Positions 8,697-16,955 of a DNA stretch of 57,224 bases are shown here, one piece after another (the stretch's first letter is position 1; each line of letters begins with the position of its first letter). This DNA comes from CAVWDI01 sp046259385 (lineage in GTDB: Bacteria; Chloroflexota; Anaerolineae; Anaerolineales; UBA4823): contig JBJYWI010000244.1 of the NCBI GenBank assembly GCA_046259385.1, forward strand, positions 1 through 57,224, in the 5' to 3' direction. The notes below the pieces were generated by a model. The model had not been told where the DNA came from. It made no database searches and worked only from the letters and a program-made list of their open reading frames with translations. Both the position numbers and the translations under genes were made by a program.

Positions 8697-9518
8697 TTAT
8701 CCCTCTCTGTCTGGTATTCTGGGCTTTCCGTCTATATTTAGCTGGCGGTTTTCACCGATAACACCACGCAGTTCGCGCGCAAGCTCTCCGAACATAGTTG
8801 AGTATTGAATATTTTCTTGGCGAGGTCTCCTAAAGGGTATTTCTAAATCATAACTGATTGTGCCCGGGCGAGAACTGAGCACCAGAACCCGATCTGCCAG
8901 GAATAAGGCTTCGGATATGGAATGTGTGACCATAATAACTGTTTTACGACGCATCTGCCATATTCGCATAAGTTCGCTGCCCATACGTTCGCGGGTTAAT
9001 GCATCCAGAGATCCAAATGGTTCATCCAGGAGCAGAACCTGGGGGTCGTGGATCAGAGCGCGCCCGATTGCGACCCGCTGTGCCATCCCGCCTGAAAGAT
9101 CGCGCGGCAGTGTATTCTCAAACCCAACCAGACCGACCAATTCTACCATCTCGGAGACCCGCTCGGCTGCCAGGTTTCCCGGGTATCCTATAATCTCCAG
9201 CGGGAGTGTAATATTAGCAGACACAGATCGCCAGGGCATCAGGTTGGCATGCTGGAAGACAAACCCGATCCCTTCTTTTGGGCTGGAAATCACCTGATCC
9301 CCATAGAAAACCAATCCGCTTGTTGGAGGCAGCAAACCAGCAAGAATCCTGAGCAGGGTACTCTTTCCGCTTCCGGACGGTCCCAGAACGCACAGGAACT
9401 CCTGGTCACTGACATCAAAAGATACATTGTCAAGTGCGAGCAGATTGCCATTATTACCCCTGAAGAGGGCGCTGACCTCTTTTAATTGGATTGCGGGTGG
9501 GCTGCTTTTTTTTACCAT
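8697..9518 (-). CDS. ABC transporter ATP-binding protein (flavin uptake)
   Basis: A 273-residue ATPase of the nitrate/sulfonate/taurine (SsuB/TauB-like) ABC family. Visible motifs are Walker A GPSGSGKST, the Q-loop, the signature LSGGMAQR, Walker B VLLLDEPFGSLD and the switch His in MVTHS. It powers import through the permease encoded upstream. It is third in the FMN-riboswitch operon, 65 bp after the binding-protein gene, so riboflavin or a related flavin is the expected substrate. Sequence alone would otherwise suggest sulfonate or pyrimidine-precursor transport. Confidence 0.9.
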   Translation of the reverse strand: MVKKSSPPAIQLKEVSALFRGNNGNLLALDNVSFDVSDQEFLCVLGPSGSGKSTLLRILAGLLPPTSGLVFYGDQVISSPKEGIGFVFQHANLMPWRSVSANITLPLEIIGYPGNLAAERVSEMVELVGLVGFENTLPRDLSGGMAQRVAIGRALIHDPQVLLLDEPFGSLDALTRERMGSELMRIWQMRRKTVIMVTHSISEALFLADRVLVLSSRPGTISYDLEIPFRRPRQENIQYSTMFGELARELRGVIGENRQLNIDGKPRIPDREG

Positions 9519-9583
9519 AGTACGCCAGATTGATTTTTAAAAACTGTTGGTTTGAACCGATAAGAAGTATGAGCAGCTATTAT

Positions 9584-10576
9584 TTATTTTATGAATTCAT
9601 TTGTATAGGCTTCTTCCAGATCCAGTTCGCCGCTGAGCAAACCCATTGAAATTAAGACCTCCTGCATATTTATCCAGGATTGTGGATCAGAATAACCCAG
9701 CTGGTCCGCTTTCCAGAAATCTATCGATGATTCGAGTATTTTCATCTGGACCTGACGGTCTGCTGTATCGAGCCCTTCAACATAATCCATGCTGATGGAA
9801 TAGGCGCCGTCTGGATCGTTGATGGATATTTCCAGCGCTTTTAAGACCACCTGTACCATTTTCCTTACCAGTTCTGGGTTTTCGTGCAGTGTCTGTTCGT
9901 TCGTAATCAGCCCGTTAGATGCCAGCGATACGTAATCTGCAACCCGGATGGTGTTGACCTCATAACCCAAATTCTCCAGCTGTATCGGTTCATTATTTGC
10001 ATAAATAACCACCGCCTCAACCTGGTCTGCGATCAGCGCCTCCACCTGGTTGTAGCCGATTGATTCAAGGTTTATATCCGTCTCTTCGAGACCCGCCGCG
10101 GAGAGCAGGGCCCGCAGTCCGATATAGCTTGCACCATACAGGCCAGGAATGCCGATTTTCAGCCCTTCAAGGTCGGCAGGCTTGTTAAGTTTCTGATCTT
10201 TCAGGGCGCTTACTGCCACCGGGTAATCCTGCCACCAGCCTAGTACATATACCACTGGAATTCCCTGTTCTCTTGCCAGCAGTACCTGTTCCCCTGAAAC
10301 CAGGGCGAACTGGAGTTCATTTGCGCCGACCAGTGCAACCCCATCGGTTTCGGGGCTGTAATCAAATTCAATCTCCAGCCCGGCATCCTTAAAGAAACCA
10401 AGTCCATCAGCAACATAAAAAGGCGCATACTGTACACTCGGGATGTAACCCATGGGCAGTCTTATTCTGGTCAGAGCAGCGGATGTTGATTCAGACTCGC
10501 GCGGTCCAACCGCATTTGTGCAGGCGGTTACCATCAAAACGGAAAGGATGAAGATTTTTCTAGCAAAATTGGACAT
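9584..10576 (-). CDS. ribY: RibY-like riboflavin ABC transporter substrate-binding lipoprotein
   Basis: A 330-residue solute-binding lipoprotein of the NMT1/THI5-like (SsuA-related) group. The lipobox is LMVTAC near residue 18. The fold signatures 'GYIPSVQYAPFYVADGLGFF' and 'VQALIAD'-type hinges fit periplasmic binding proteins for aromatic, heterocyclic ligands. The start at 10576 has an AGGAGA ribosome-binding site, whereas the upstream in-frame ATG has none. The FMN riboswitch controlling the operon makes riboflavin the likely ligand, as known for RibXY systems of Chloroflexota. The family is secure; the substrate is inferred from the riboswitch. Confidence 0.85.
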   Translation of the reverse strand: MSNFARKIFILSVLMVTACTNAVGPRESESTSAALTRIRLPMGYIPSVQYAPFYVADGLGFFKDAGLEIEFDYSPETDGVALVGANELQFALVSGEQVLLAREQGIPVVYVLGWWQDYPVAVSALKDQKLNKPADLEGLKIGIPGLYGASYIGLRALLSAAGLEETDINLESIGYNQVEALIADQVEAVVIYANNEPIQLENLGYEVNTIRVADYVSLASNGLITNEQTLHENPELVRKMVQVVLKALEISINDPDGAYSISMDYVEGLDTADRQVQMKILESSIDFWKADQLGYSDPQSWINMQEVLISMGLLSGELDLEEAYTNEFIK

Positions 10577-10636
10577 TGGTTTCTCTCCTGGAAAGGTTGA
10601 ATTCACCTTGGTGAGTATTTTTCATTGGTTTCCTGG

Positions 10637-11467
10637 CTACAATTTTGTTGATTGGGCAGGAGTGTCGGGTTTGTGCTGCCATGAGAGCAGGCGGTTTTCT
10701 AGAAGGGATACAGTTCCGTATAAAGAGAGCGCCATAAAGATTAATGCAAGAACAGCAACAAAAACAAGAGCGGTATCGTACTGGCCGCGAGCGCGGTTGA
10801 CCATAAAACCAAGGCCTCTATCAGCGCCGACAAATTCACCTACAACCGCCCCTATGACTGCTAGCGTTGCTCCAATTCTCAACCCGCCCAGAAATATCGG
10901 CAGGGAAGCAGGGACTTCCAGCATGCTGAATACCTGCCAGCGGGAAGCCTGCAGCGAACGCATCAGATCGCGCAGGTCGTCTGGTACAGACCGCAGCCCG
11001 ACGATGGTGTTAACCAGCACCGGGAAGAATACAATCAGGGCGCAGATCAGCACTTTTGAAAGCAAACCGGGGCCAAACCAGATCACCAGCAGTGGGGCTA
11101 TTGCGACGATAGGCACCGATTGGCTGGCAACCACATAGGGGGAGAGGAGTCGTTCGACCGCTGGCGATTTTGCAAGCAGATAGCCCAGGGAGGTCGCTCC
11201 AATCACCCCAAGCGCCAAACCGATCAGCACTTCTTCCAGAGTGTAGATTGAATGGCGCAGCAGGCTGCCGTCGCTTACAGATTGGCTGAACCGCTCCAGA
11301 ACCAGGCCGGGTGGGGGGAGGATAAATGCTGGAATGCCGCTGATATCAGTTCCGAGATGCCAGATCAGTATTCCAACCAATACTGAAACCGCGATCAGCC
11401 ATAAATTACCCCATCGTTTGGGATGCTTGCTGTCACCAGGCTGGTAATCCCTGTTTTTCTTTTCCAC
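10637..11467 (-). CDS. ribX: RibX-like riboflavin ABC transporter permease
   Basis: A 276-residue inner-membrane permease of the BPD_transp_1 (SsuC/TauC-like) family. About six membrane helices are visible, and the cytoplasmic EAA-type loop (EVPASLPIFLGGLRIG, about residue 186) contacts the ATPase. It begins with GTG and is the first gene after the FMN riboswitch and its terminator. Together with the binding protein and ATPase it forms a complete importer. Specificity for riboflavin rests on the riboswitch and on the known RibXY precedent. Confidence 0.87.
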   Translation of the reverse strand: MEKKNRDYQPGDSKHPKRWGNLWLIAVSVLVGILIWHLGTDISGIPAFILPPPGLVLERFSQSVSDGSLLRHSIYTLEEVLIGLALGVIGATSLGYLLAKSPAVERLLSPYVVASQSVPIVAIAPLLVIWFGPGLLSKVLICALIVFFPVLVNTIVGLRSVPDDLRDLMRSLQASRWQVFSMLEVPASLPIFLGGLRIGATLAVIGAVVGEFVGADRGLGFMVNRARGQYDTALVFVAVLALIFMALSLYGTVSLLENRLLSWQHKPDTPAQSTKL

Positions 11468-11537
11468 TTTACTTTATCCAGTCCGGTCTATTGTTAATTC
11501 CGATCTATTTCCCATACTTTTAATAACCCCGGGGAAT

Positions 11538-11568
11538 AAAAAACCCCGCAGGTGGATAACCCCGGGGC
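11538..11568 (-). terminator. Intrinsic terminator downstream of the FMN riboswitch
   Basis: On the minus strand a GC-rich hairpin (CCCCG paired with CGGGG, plus inner GG/CC pairs) is followed directly by six T residues at 11543-11538. It lies between the riboswitch and the permease start, so it is the probable expression platform: FMN binding would favour termination. Confidence 0.75.
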
Positions 11569-11770
11569 GGGTGTGGATTAGTTAGCATTCAGATTGTGGG
11601 ATAACTTTATGGTTTAACTGTCAAGCTGAGTAACGCACGGTGTGCCTTTGGCGAAGCGAAGCATCTTTTCAGAATTGAACAGGACTTATCACCTTGTTCC
11701 CTGAGGAATTGCTCCACATCATGGAGGCATCACCTATTGACAATCACATCGCAAATGCCAATAACCTTGT

Positions 11771-11960
11771 CCTTCTCTCATCCGGACTGTACCGTCGGCT
11801 CCGGAATTTCACCGGATCATGCGCTGTTGGATTACGCTCGCGGGCTTTACCGCCGGTCGGGAATCGCCACGCTTGTTCGCTGCACACAAACACCCTATTA
11901 TCTCAAGGGGAAGATCTATGAACAAGACAAGTGTGGTTTTACCCTGCCCCGAAGGATATA
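11771..11960 (-). promoter_or_regulatory. FMN riboswitch (RFN element)
   Basis: Read on the minus strand, the element shows the conserved RFN blocks in order: TATCCTTCGGGGCAGGGT (P1 and P2 start), GATTCCCGACCGGCGGT, AAAGCCCGCGAGC, GATCCGGTGAAATTCCGGAG, GCCGACGGT, and AGTCCGGATGAGAGAAGG closing P1. All six paired segments are recognisable. An extended variable arm of roughly 50 bases sits after the second block. It binds FMN and lowers expression of the following transporter genes when flavin is plentiful. Confidence 0.97.
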
Positions 11961-11974
11961 TTTAATTTGTTCAA

Positions 11975-12003
11975 ATTATAACTTGTGCTGAATTCCCGGT
12001 CAA
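11975..12003 (-). promoter_or_regulatory. Sigma-70-type promoter of the riboflavin operon
   Basis: On the minus strand, TTGACC (12003-11998) and a perfect TATAAT (11980-11975) are separated by exactly 17 bases. Transcription would begin about 7 bases downstream, just ahead of the first conserved riboswitch block. Confidence 0.85.
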
Positions 12004-12053
12004 TGAGGTTAGTTGTTTTCACCGAGCTGAATGGATAAGTCTCACTATGGCTG

Positions 12054-12986
12054 TTATCTGCGGTCGATCAGAAAATTACTGCCCAGCTTTGTTTTTAGAT
12101 GTTCTTTTAATTCGATCCCGATCTGGGCAACCTGTCCCGGGTGTACAAGTTCCTGGTGCCGGTTGGTGCATATTGCGATGCTGATGGAAAGCAGTGGGAA
12201 GCAGTACAGGTTTCCCTGGCGGTCATGCTGGAGTATGTAACCTCTGTTTAAATCATTTTGGGGATAAAACTCCGGTACCGCTAGGTCGAAATGTGCGATT
12301 AATTCCCGGGCAGTCTCCTCTGCATATTCGGTGGGCATGATGGTTATGAAGTCATCACCGCCCAGGTGACCGACATAACAATGTTCCCCGCAGATCCGTT
12401 CGACTGTGTCCAGGATAATTTCGGCGGTTTGGCGGATAACATTATCGCCAGCCAGCCAGCCGTAAGTGTCATTGTAGGATTTAAAATAGTCAATATCTAT
12501 ATACGCGACCGCAAGATCTTCTCCTCGCTCGAGCCGATATCGGATTTCAAGTTCAATATCCGGGTTACCCGGTAAGCCTGTCAAAGGGCTGGCGTGGATA
12601 TAGTGTCGGGTGCGCGCTAACAGCATTTTTATCTGGAAATTCAACTCGTGTGGGTTGATTGGTTTTGGGATGTAATCATCTGCGCCAGCGTCGATAAACT
12701 CATCCCTAAATGGTTCTTCAGCGCTGTTAATAAGCATCAGGATTGGGACGGAGGCAAAACGCATCGAATTTCTGAACTGCTTGCAGAGTTGGTAACTGCC
12801 CTCGGAAGATGGATTTTCAGCTAGGATGAACAAATGCGGCAGAACCTGGTGCGCTAAACCAAGCGCATTCTCCCTATATGTAGAATAAAAAACCTGGTAG
12901 CTGTCCTTCCTTAGTGCACTAGACAGCATTTCCATTTCGAATTTGTCGTTTGTGATAATCAGAATTTTAATAATTTCTGGATTCAA
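12054..12986 (-). CDS. Diguanylate cyclase-like protein with degenerate receiver (REC-GGDEF)
   Basis: A 310-residue protein. Residues 1-125 have a response-regulator receiver fold, but the usual phosphoacceptor Asp is replaced (FILAENP where FLLDxxMP is expected), although the PKP Lys region is kept. Residues 135-300 form a GGDEF domain with the active-site loop GGDDF and substrate-side residues in YIDIDYFKSYND. No RxxD inhibitory site precedes the loop. It may make c-di-GMP without phosphorylation control. The start is TTG with a GAGG site. It lies 21 bases after the FGE-like gene and is probably transcribed with it. Confidence 0.88.
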   Translation of the reverse strand: MNPEIIKILIITNDKFEMEMLSSALRKDSYQVFYSTYRENALGLAHQVLPHLFILAENPSSEGSYQLCKQFRNSMRFASVPILMLINSAEEPFRDEFIDAGADDYIPKPINPHELNFQIKMLLARTRHYIHASPLTGLPGNPDIELEIRYRLERGEDLAVAYIDIDYFKSYNDTYGWLAGDNVIRQTAEIILDTVERICGEHCYVGHLGGDDFITIMPTEYAEETARELIAHFDLAVPEFYPQNDLNRGYILQHDRQGNLYCFPLLSISIAICTNRHQELVHPGQVAQIGIELKEHLKTKLGSNFLIDRR

Positions 12987-13007
12987 GTAAGCCTCAACAG
13001 TATTTTA

Positions 13008-14060
13008 TCAAAAATCTTCCAGATGCTGGACTTTCAGTAGGGAGCAGAGTCTGAAACCGAAATTTGCGCCTGCCAGACCAGGGTTGGCATGCACACGGGC
13101 GTAATAAGGGGGAAGCAGATATTTCCTGGGTGTATCGAAAGCTCCACCCATCAGCATACGGGTTTCGGCTGATGTGGTCCATTCATATACCCATTCCCAG
13201 ACGTTACCAAAAAGGTCGCTTATCCCATAAGGAGAATCCCCCTCAGGTGAATAAAAGCCCACCGGCGTAGTTCCCCCTATTTCGCTTTCAGAAACGTTGC
13301 ATAAATCCAAGACAAAATCATCGCCCCAGGGGAAATTTTGGCCTCTTTCTCCAAAGGTGGCTTTTTCCCACTGGTCGGGAGTTGGAATGTGCTTGTCCGC
13401 CCAATCTGCATACGCCAGGACATCATCCCAGCGTACTCCGGTGACCGGATGGTCGCTTTTATCAGGCGGATAACTGCCATCCTTCCAGCTTTCAGCAGGA
13501 GCTGGGTGCTTTTTTGCCTGCGCGAATTCATAAAATTCCTGGTTGGTCACCGGGTAGCGGTCCATATAAAATGCGTGCGTGAAAGACCCTGATCTGGAGT
13601 CTCTTTCCACTTCTGAAAAAGATGGTGAAATACCGCGCCGGCGATTGTATACACCGGCTGGGATATAGACCATTTCTTTGCTGTCGACCGGTGCAGAAAC
13701 GCTCCCCCTAAACTTAATTCCCTGTTCAGCAATTTTGAGAATTTTATCAATCAAACGCTGGTCTGAGATATCGCTCGAAACCTGGATGTCGATAAGAGGG
13801 ATGGATTTATAGACGGCTGTTTCCTGTATCTCCGCCCTGATTTTTTTGGAAAGGTCTTTGTTTGATATATCAAGAAAAATGATCTGAGGTGCTTCATTCT
13901 CATCGGGTGGTTGACTGTTGATCTGGCGCGAGAATTCCTGGGCGTCGATCAGATTTAAATACGGAACCAGATCACTGGAAAGGATAGGTAAAAAAATCTG
14001 CCTCAGGATTCCCCCGCTGCTTATCAATAAAACAGCCCCCGGCTTGTTATTATTCTGCAT
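13008..14060 (-). CDS. Receiver-like domain fused to formylglycine-generating-enzyme-like (SUMF1/FGE) domain
   Basis: A 350-residue protein. Residues 1-115 look like a response-regulator receiver fold (VLLISSGG start, IIFLDIS strand), with a possible Asp but an otherwise weak active site. Residues 125-345 are an FGE-sulfatase (SUMF1-like) domain: MVYIPAGVYNRR, MDRYPVTNQEFYEF, HPVTGVRWDDVLAYADW, PTPDQWEKA, GNVWEWVYEW and GANFGFRLC. Such domains may also bind or sense ligands rather than make formylglycine. It is upstream of the GGDEF gene in the same direction, so the two may form a signalling pair. No sulfatase is nearby. Confidence 0.85.
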   Translation of the reverse strand: MQNNNKPGAVLLISSGGILRQIFLPILSSDLVPYLNLIDAQEFSRQINSQPPDENEAPQIIFLDISNKDLSKKIRAEIQETAVYKSIPLIDIQVSSDISDQRLIDKILKIAEQGIKFRGSVSAPVDSKEMVYIPAGVYNRRRGISPSFSEVERDSRSGSFTHAFYMDRYPVTNQEFYEFAQAKKHPAPAESWKDGSYPPDKSDHPVTGVRWDDVLAYADWADKHIPTPDQWEKATFGERGQNFPWGDDFVLDLCNVSESEIGGTTPVGFYSPEGDSPYGISDLFGNVWEWVYEWTTSAETRMLMGGAFDTPRKYLLPPYYARVHANPGLAGANFGFRLCSLLKVQHLEDF

Positions 14061-14251
14061 TGAATCACTTAACCGTAAAAGAATAAATGCGAATTACAGA
14101 ACCGGTAAGTAATTATACATGTAAAAATCGGATTATCAGACAGGCAGCAGTGAACTATTAAAATTGTTAGGAAAGAGCGGCTTCAAGTTATTCTCTGGAT
14201 GCAAGGCAGAGCATAATCCAACGGAATAAGTTGACATTGACTAATGGTTGC

Positions 14252-14280
14252 TTGCGCGGCGCGATTGGATGGATTATAAT
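14252..14280 (+). promoter_or_regulatory. Promoter of tRNA-Val
   Basis: TTGCGC (14252-14257) and a perfect TATAAT (14275-14280) are 17 bases apart, and the tRNA begins 11 bases later. A TTGACA at 14231 is too far away to pair with this -10 box. Confidence 0.7.
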
Positions 14281-14291
14281 TTTGTCCCACA

Positions 14292-14368
<77 letters not shown>

Positions 14369-14727
14369 AAACGAACCTCATGATGCACGGATATCCGAAA
14401 AAATCGAACCGTGAATCGCTAGGTTCAAGGGGGAGCGCAAAGGTGTTCAACCGAAAAGCGTATGGATTGTTCACCAATTTTGATCTTTCAGAATTGAATC
14501 AAATTCATTTGCGAATTTCAAATAATAATAAATATTTTTGGTATAATGAAATCGCCTTAGACTGGCAAACTCTTTTTGTTTCTTTCCTTATTCATCAAAA
14601 TTTCATTATTGGGAATTATCTAAACCGGTTTGCCTTACCGGTCTTATTTAACTTCGATGAGCGGTTTCGTCGGAGATTGTCTATTTGGATTAGAAAAAAT
14701 TTTAAAAAATAATAAAGTTCTTGAATA
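14369..14727. other. AT-rich region downstream of tRNA-Val, no supported gene
   Basis: About 360 bp of low-GC DNA. One plus-strand frame runs from inside the tRNA to 14712, but its start lies within the tRNA T-arm, it has no ribosome-binding site and it shows no known motif. No copy of the tRNA 3' end was found that would mark an attachment site. Confidence 0.5.
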
Positions 14728-14738
14728 GGAGGACTGTG

Positions 14739-15323
14739 ATGGCTAAACCATTAAATTTACCAAAAGGCTTGACATACAACAAACAAACAAGGATGATTGA
14801 AGGAACTTTCCAGAGAAATAAAGATTGGAAATTAAAGATCAGTCCACACTTTAGATATTCAGAATTCCGGAGTCTGGATAATAGTAATGAAATTAAGTTG
14901 GACTTAGGTATGGTTAACCGCCTTGAAAGACTTAGAGAAGCATCTGGTAATCGACCGATTTTTATTCAGGAAGGTTATCGTACACCGGATTTGAATTTTA
15001 GGTTCAACGATGGTAGGTTTCTGACTGCGGGCAACGATCTTCATAGTCAAGGAAAAGCTGTGGATATTAGAATAAAGGGATTGTCTTCATTTGAAACCTC
15101 TATGTATGCAAATTCATTGAGGACAAAAAAGGATAATCCTGTGTTTAAAGGTCTGGTTTTTAGTGAAACAACTCCTGATGTCCATCTAGATATTGGAAAA
15201 TTTAACACATTTGGGACTTTTCAAAGTGGAAGGTTGAACAGAATGGATATGCCTGCCCATCGTCCACATCTCTATCCTTCAGAATTGACTCGAATGTGGG
15301 AGTTAGGTAATCAGTTCAGATAA
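14739..15323 (+). CDS. M15-type peptidase (D-Ala-D-Ala carboxypeptidase-like)
   Basis: A 194-residue protein with the zinc-binding signatures of peptidase M15 (VanY/DD-carboxypeptidase-like): HSQGKAVDI (His and Asp ligands, about residues 103-110) and DVHLDIG (catalytic region and second His, about 146). The PHFRYSEFRS start and the IFIQEGYRTP segment fit the M15_3 subfamily seen in phage endolysins and cell-wall enzymes. The ATG at 14739 has a perfect AGGAGG site six bases upstream. No signal peptide is visible, so it may act in the cytoplasm, be released by lysis, or belong to a mobile remnant. Codon use is AT-rich compared with neighbours. Confidence 0.8.
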   Translation: MAKPLNLPKGLTYNKQTRMIEGTFQRNKDWKLKISPHFRYSEFRSLDNSNEIKLDLGMVNRLERLREASGNRPIFIQEGYRTPDLNFRFNDGRFLTAGNDLHSQGKAVDIRIKGLSSFETSMYANSLRTKKDNPVFKGLVFSETTPDVHLDIGKFNTFGTFQSGRLNRMDMPAHRPHLYPSELTRMWELGNQFR

Positions 15324-15436
15324 GGCTTATTCATTAAAACAACAGATAAAGTGTGTTGAGGCAAACCCATGGAAGGCTGTAATTATTTAAGCCCTAGGAA
15401 CGGAAATACTATACCTATTTATTAAAGGAGATGTAA

Positions 15437-16255
15437 ATGTTAAGAAAGCTGTTTATTCTCACACTAACGTTGGTTTTACTACTGGTTATTGCCAGCGTAG
15501 CGTATGCAATAACCTATGGAGAACTGGACGGGGAGGGGCATCCCTATGTTGGGCTGGCGCTTTTCTATGATGATGGAGATAATTATTTATGGCGCTGCAG
15601 TGGGACATTAATAGGAGAGAAATTGTTCCTGACCGCCGGGCACTGCACTTACGGTACTTCATATGCCAAGGTGATGTTTGATTCTGACCTTGAACAGCTT
15701 GAATGGGTGAATGATGACCTGGGCTATGTAAGCTGTGACCCGTATACTTGTTATGAGGGTTGGACAGAGGCGCACCCTGAGTATGATGACTACTGGTCCC
15801 AGTTTCCCAACACTTATGATCTGGGTTTGGTACACTTGAAAAAGAAAGTAAAAATGGAGAATTATGGCGAAGTAGCAGATGTAGGTGCGCTTGATGGTCT
15901 CGAAACAAAACTTGGACAGAAAGATCTCATCATACGCACAGTTGGTTATGGGTTACAGTCAGGCTACCCACGAGAAGAGAATGAGAAAATTCGTTATACC
16001 TCCACTTCTAAAATCATTGAATTAAATAGCGCCAATACGGGCGGTTTCGGGATCCATACTTCCAACAACCCGAGCGAAGTGCAGGGTGAAGGCGGGGCCT
16101 GCATGGGGGATTCCGGCGGCCCGATATTTTACCCGGCAGACAGCAATATCGTCGTTGGAGTGGTGTCATGGGGAAATAATTACAATTGCGTCGGCGCGGA
16201 TTACGGTTACCGAACGGATACCCAGATTGGGCACGATTTTATTTTCGGGCAGTAA
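15437..16255 (+). CDS. Secreted trypsin-like serine protease (S1 family)
   Basis: A 272-residue protease with an N-terminal signal peptide (about 1-24, ending AYA). The catalytic triad is visible: His in LTAGHC, Asp in YDLGLVHL and Ser in GDSGGP. Cys residues flank the active-site regions, suggesting disulfides outside the cell. The ATG has an AAAGGAG site. It lies in a cluster with a second intact S1 protease on the opposite strand at 18114 and a decayed one between them. Its substrate is unknown. Confidence 0.93.
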   Translation: MLRKLFILTLTLVLLLVIASVAYAITYGELDGEGHPYVGLALFYDDGDNYLWRCSGTLIGEKLFLTAGHCTYGTSYAKVMFDSDLEQLEWVNDDLGYVSCDPYTCYEGWTEAHPEYDDYWSQFPNTYDLGLVHLKKKVKMENYGEVADVGALDGLETKLGQKDLIIRTVGYGLQSGYPREENEKIRYTSTSKIIELNSANTGGFGIHTSNNPSEVQGEGGACMGDSGGPIFYPADSNIVVGVVSWGNNYNCVGADYGYRTDTQIGHDFIFGQ

Positions 16256-16278
16256 ACCCGGGCTGTTTGAGATGTGAT

Positions 16279-16303
16279 AAGAGCCGCCTTTCTGGCGGCT
16301 CTT
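16279..16303 (+). terminator. Hairpin terminator after S1 protease
   Basis: A perfect 10-bp stem (AAGAGCCGCC / GGCGGCTCTT) with a 5-base loop, 24 bases after the protease stop. The T tract is short, so termination may be modest. Confidence 0.75.
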
Positions 16304-16349
16304 ATTCCGATCAGGTTCTAATCAATAGTTAGGGCAGGAAAGTTCCAAC

Positions 16350-16610
16350 CTATTCCAGTACTTCGGGTATATCTATCCGGGAGGCGTAGCCGACTCCCGA
16401 GCAGTTTATATTGGCCACGTAGGACTTGACCGCCAGGACAGTATTGGTTCCACCCAGCAGGTCGGGACCGCCCGAATAACCGAAGCAGGTTCCGCCTTTA
16501 CCGCCGCCCGGGTCCAGGTTGAGGCGCATGAACTCAGCCTAGTGTACAAAGTTGCCCGATACAATCTTGCTGGGAGTGTACATCCTGGCTCGAATTCCTG
16601 TCCGGCGCTA
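16350..16610 (-). pseudogene. Decayed S1 serine protease fragment
   Basis: On the minus strand the frame encodes a C-terminal trypsin-like segment: ...LNLDPGGGKGGTCFGYSGGP... followed by a VLAVKSYV strand. It aligns by eye with the intact protease at 18114 (MNPSTGSGGTCYGDSGGP). The catalytic box is GYSGGP instead of GDSGGP, there are in-frame TAG stops at 16539-16541 and 16608-16610, and the His and Asp regions are missing. It is therefore a remnant of a third protease copy. Confidence 0.8.
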
Positions 16611-16955
16611 ATATGGGGGGCAGCAATTCGTTACCAGGAATCTAAGTCTGATACTAAACTTCGGAGCCGACCAAAACGATATCGGCGTTGTTTTAAAGTG
16701 TGTTCTTAGCCGTAACATCGTCGTCGGCGGTCGCTGGGATTTCAAAAAGGTCTCCGCGTGAAATCCCAGATCATCAAACATCTTATCGATTATCTCTCTC
16801 CCGGCATCGACCGTGCTTCCCCACACTTCTGGAGTTCGCCACTTAGATTTTCCAAAACTGGAGATGTTGTCCAAATTGGGATTTGGTAGATTTGTATAAA
16901 TTAAATGAGACTGCCGGAAGTGGGGGAAAGCTAAAGTTGATCTATCAACTATCAA
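16608..16955 (-). pseudogene. Degraded ORF of unknown origin
   Basis: A 115-codon open frame beginning TTG at 16955, overlapping the stop of the gene before it. After the TVDAGREIIDKMFDDLGFHAETF segment the coding signal moves to another frame near 16743 (EIPATADDDVTAKNTL, then a stop, then NNADIVLVGSEV). This indicates a frameshift plus a nonsense mutation in an older, longer protein. The family is not recognised. Confidence 0.45.
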
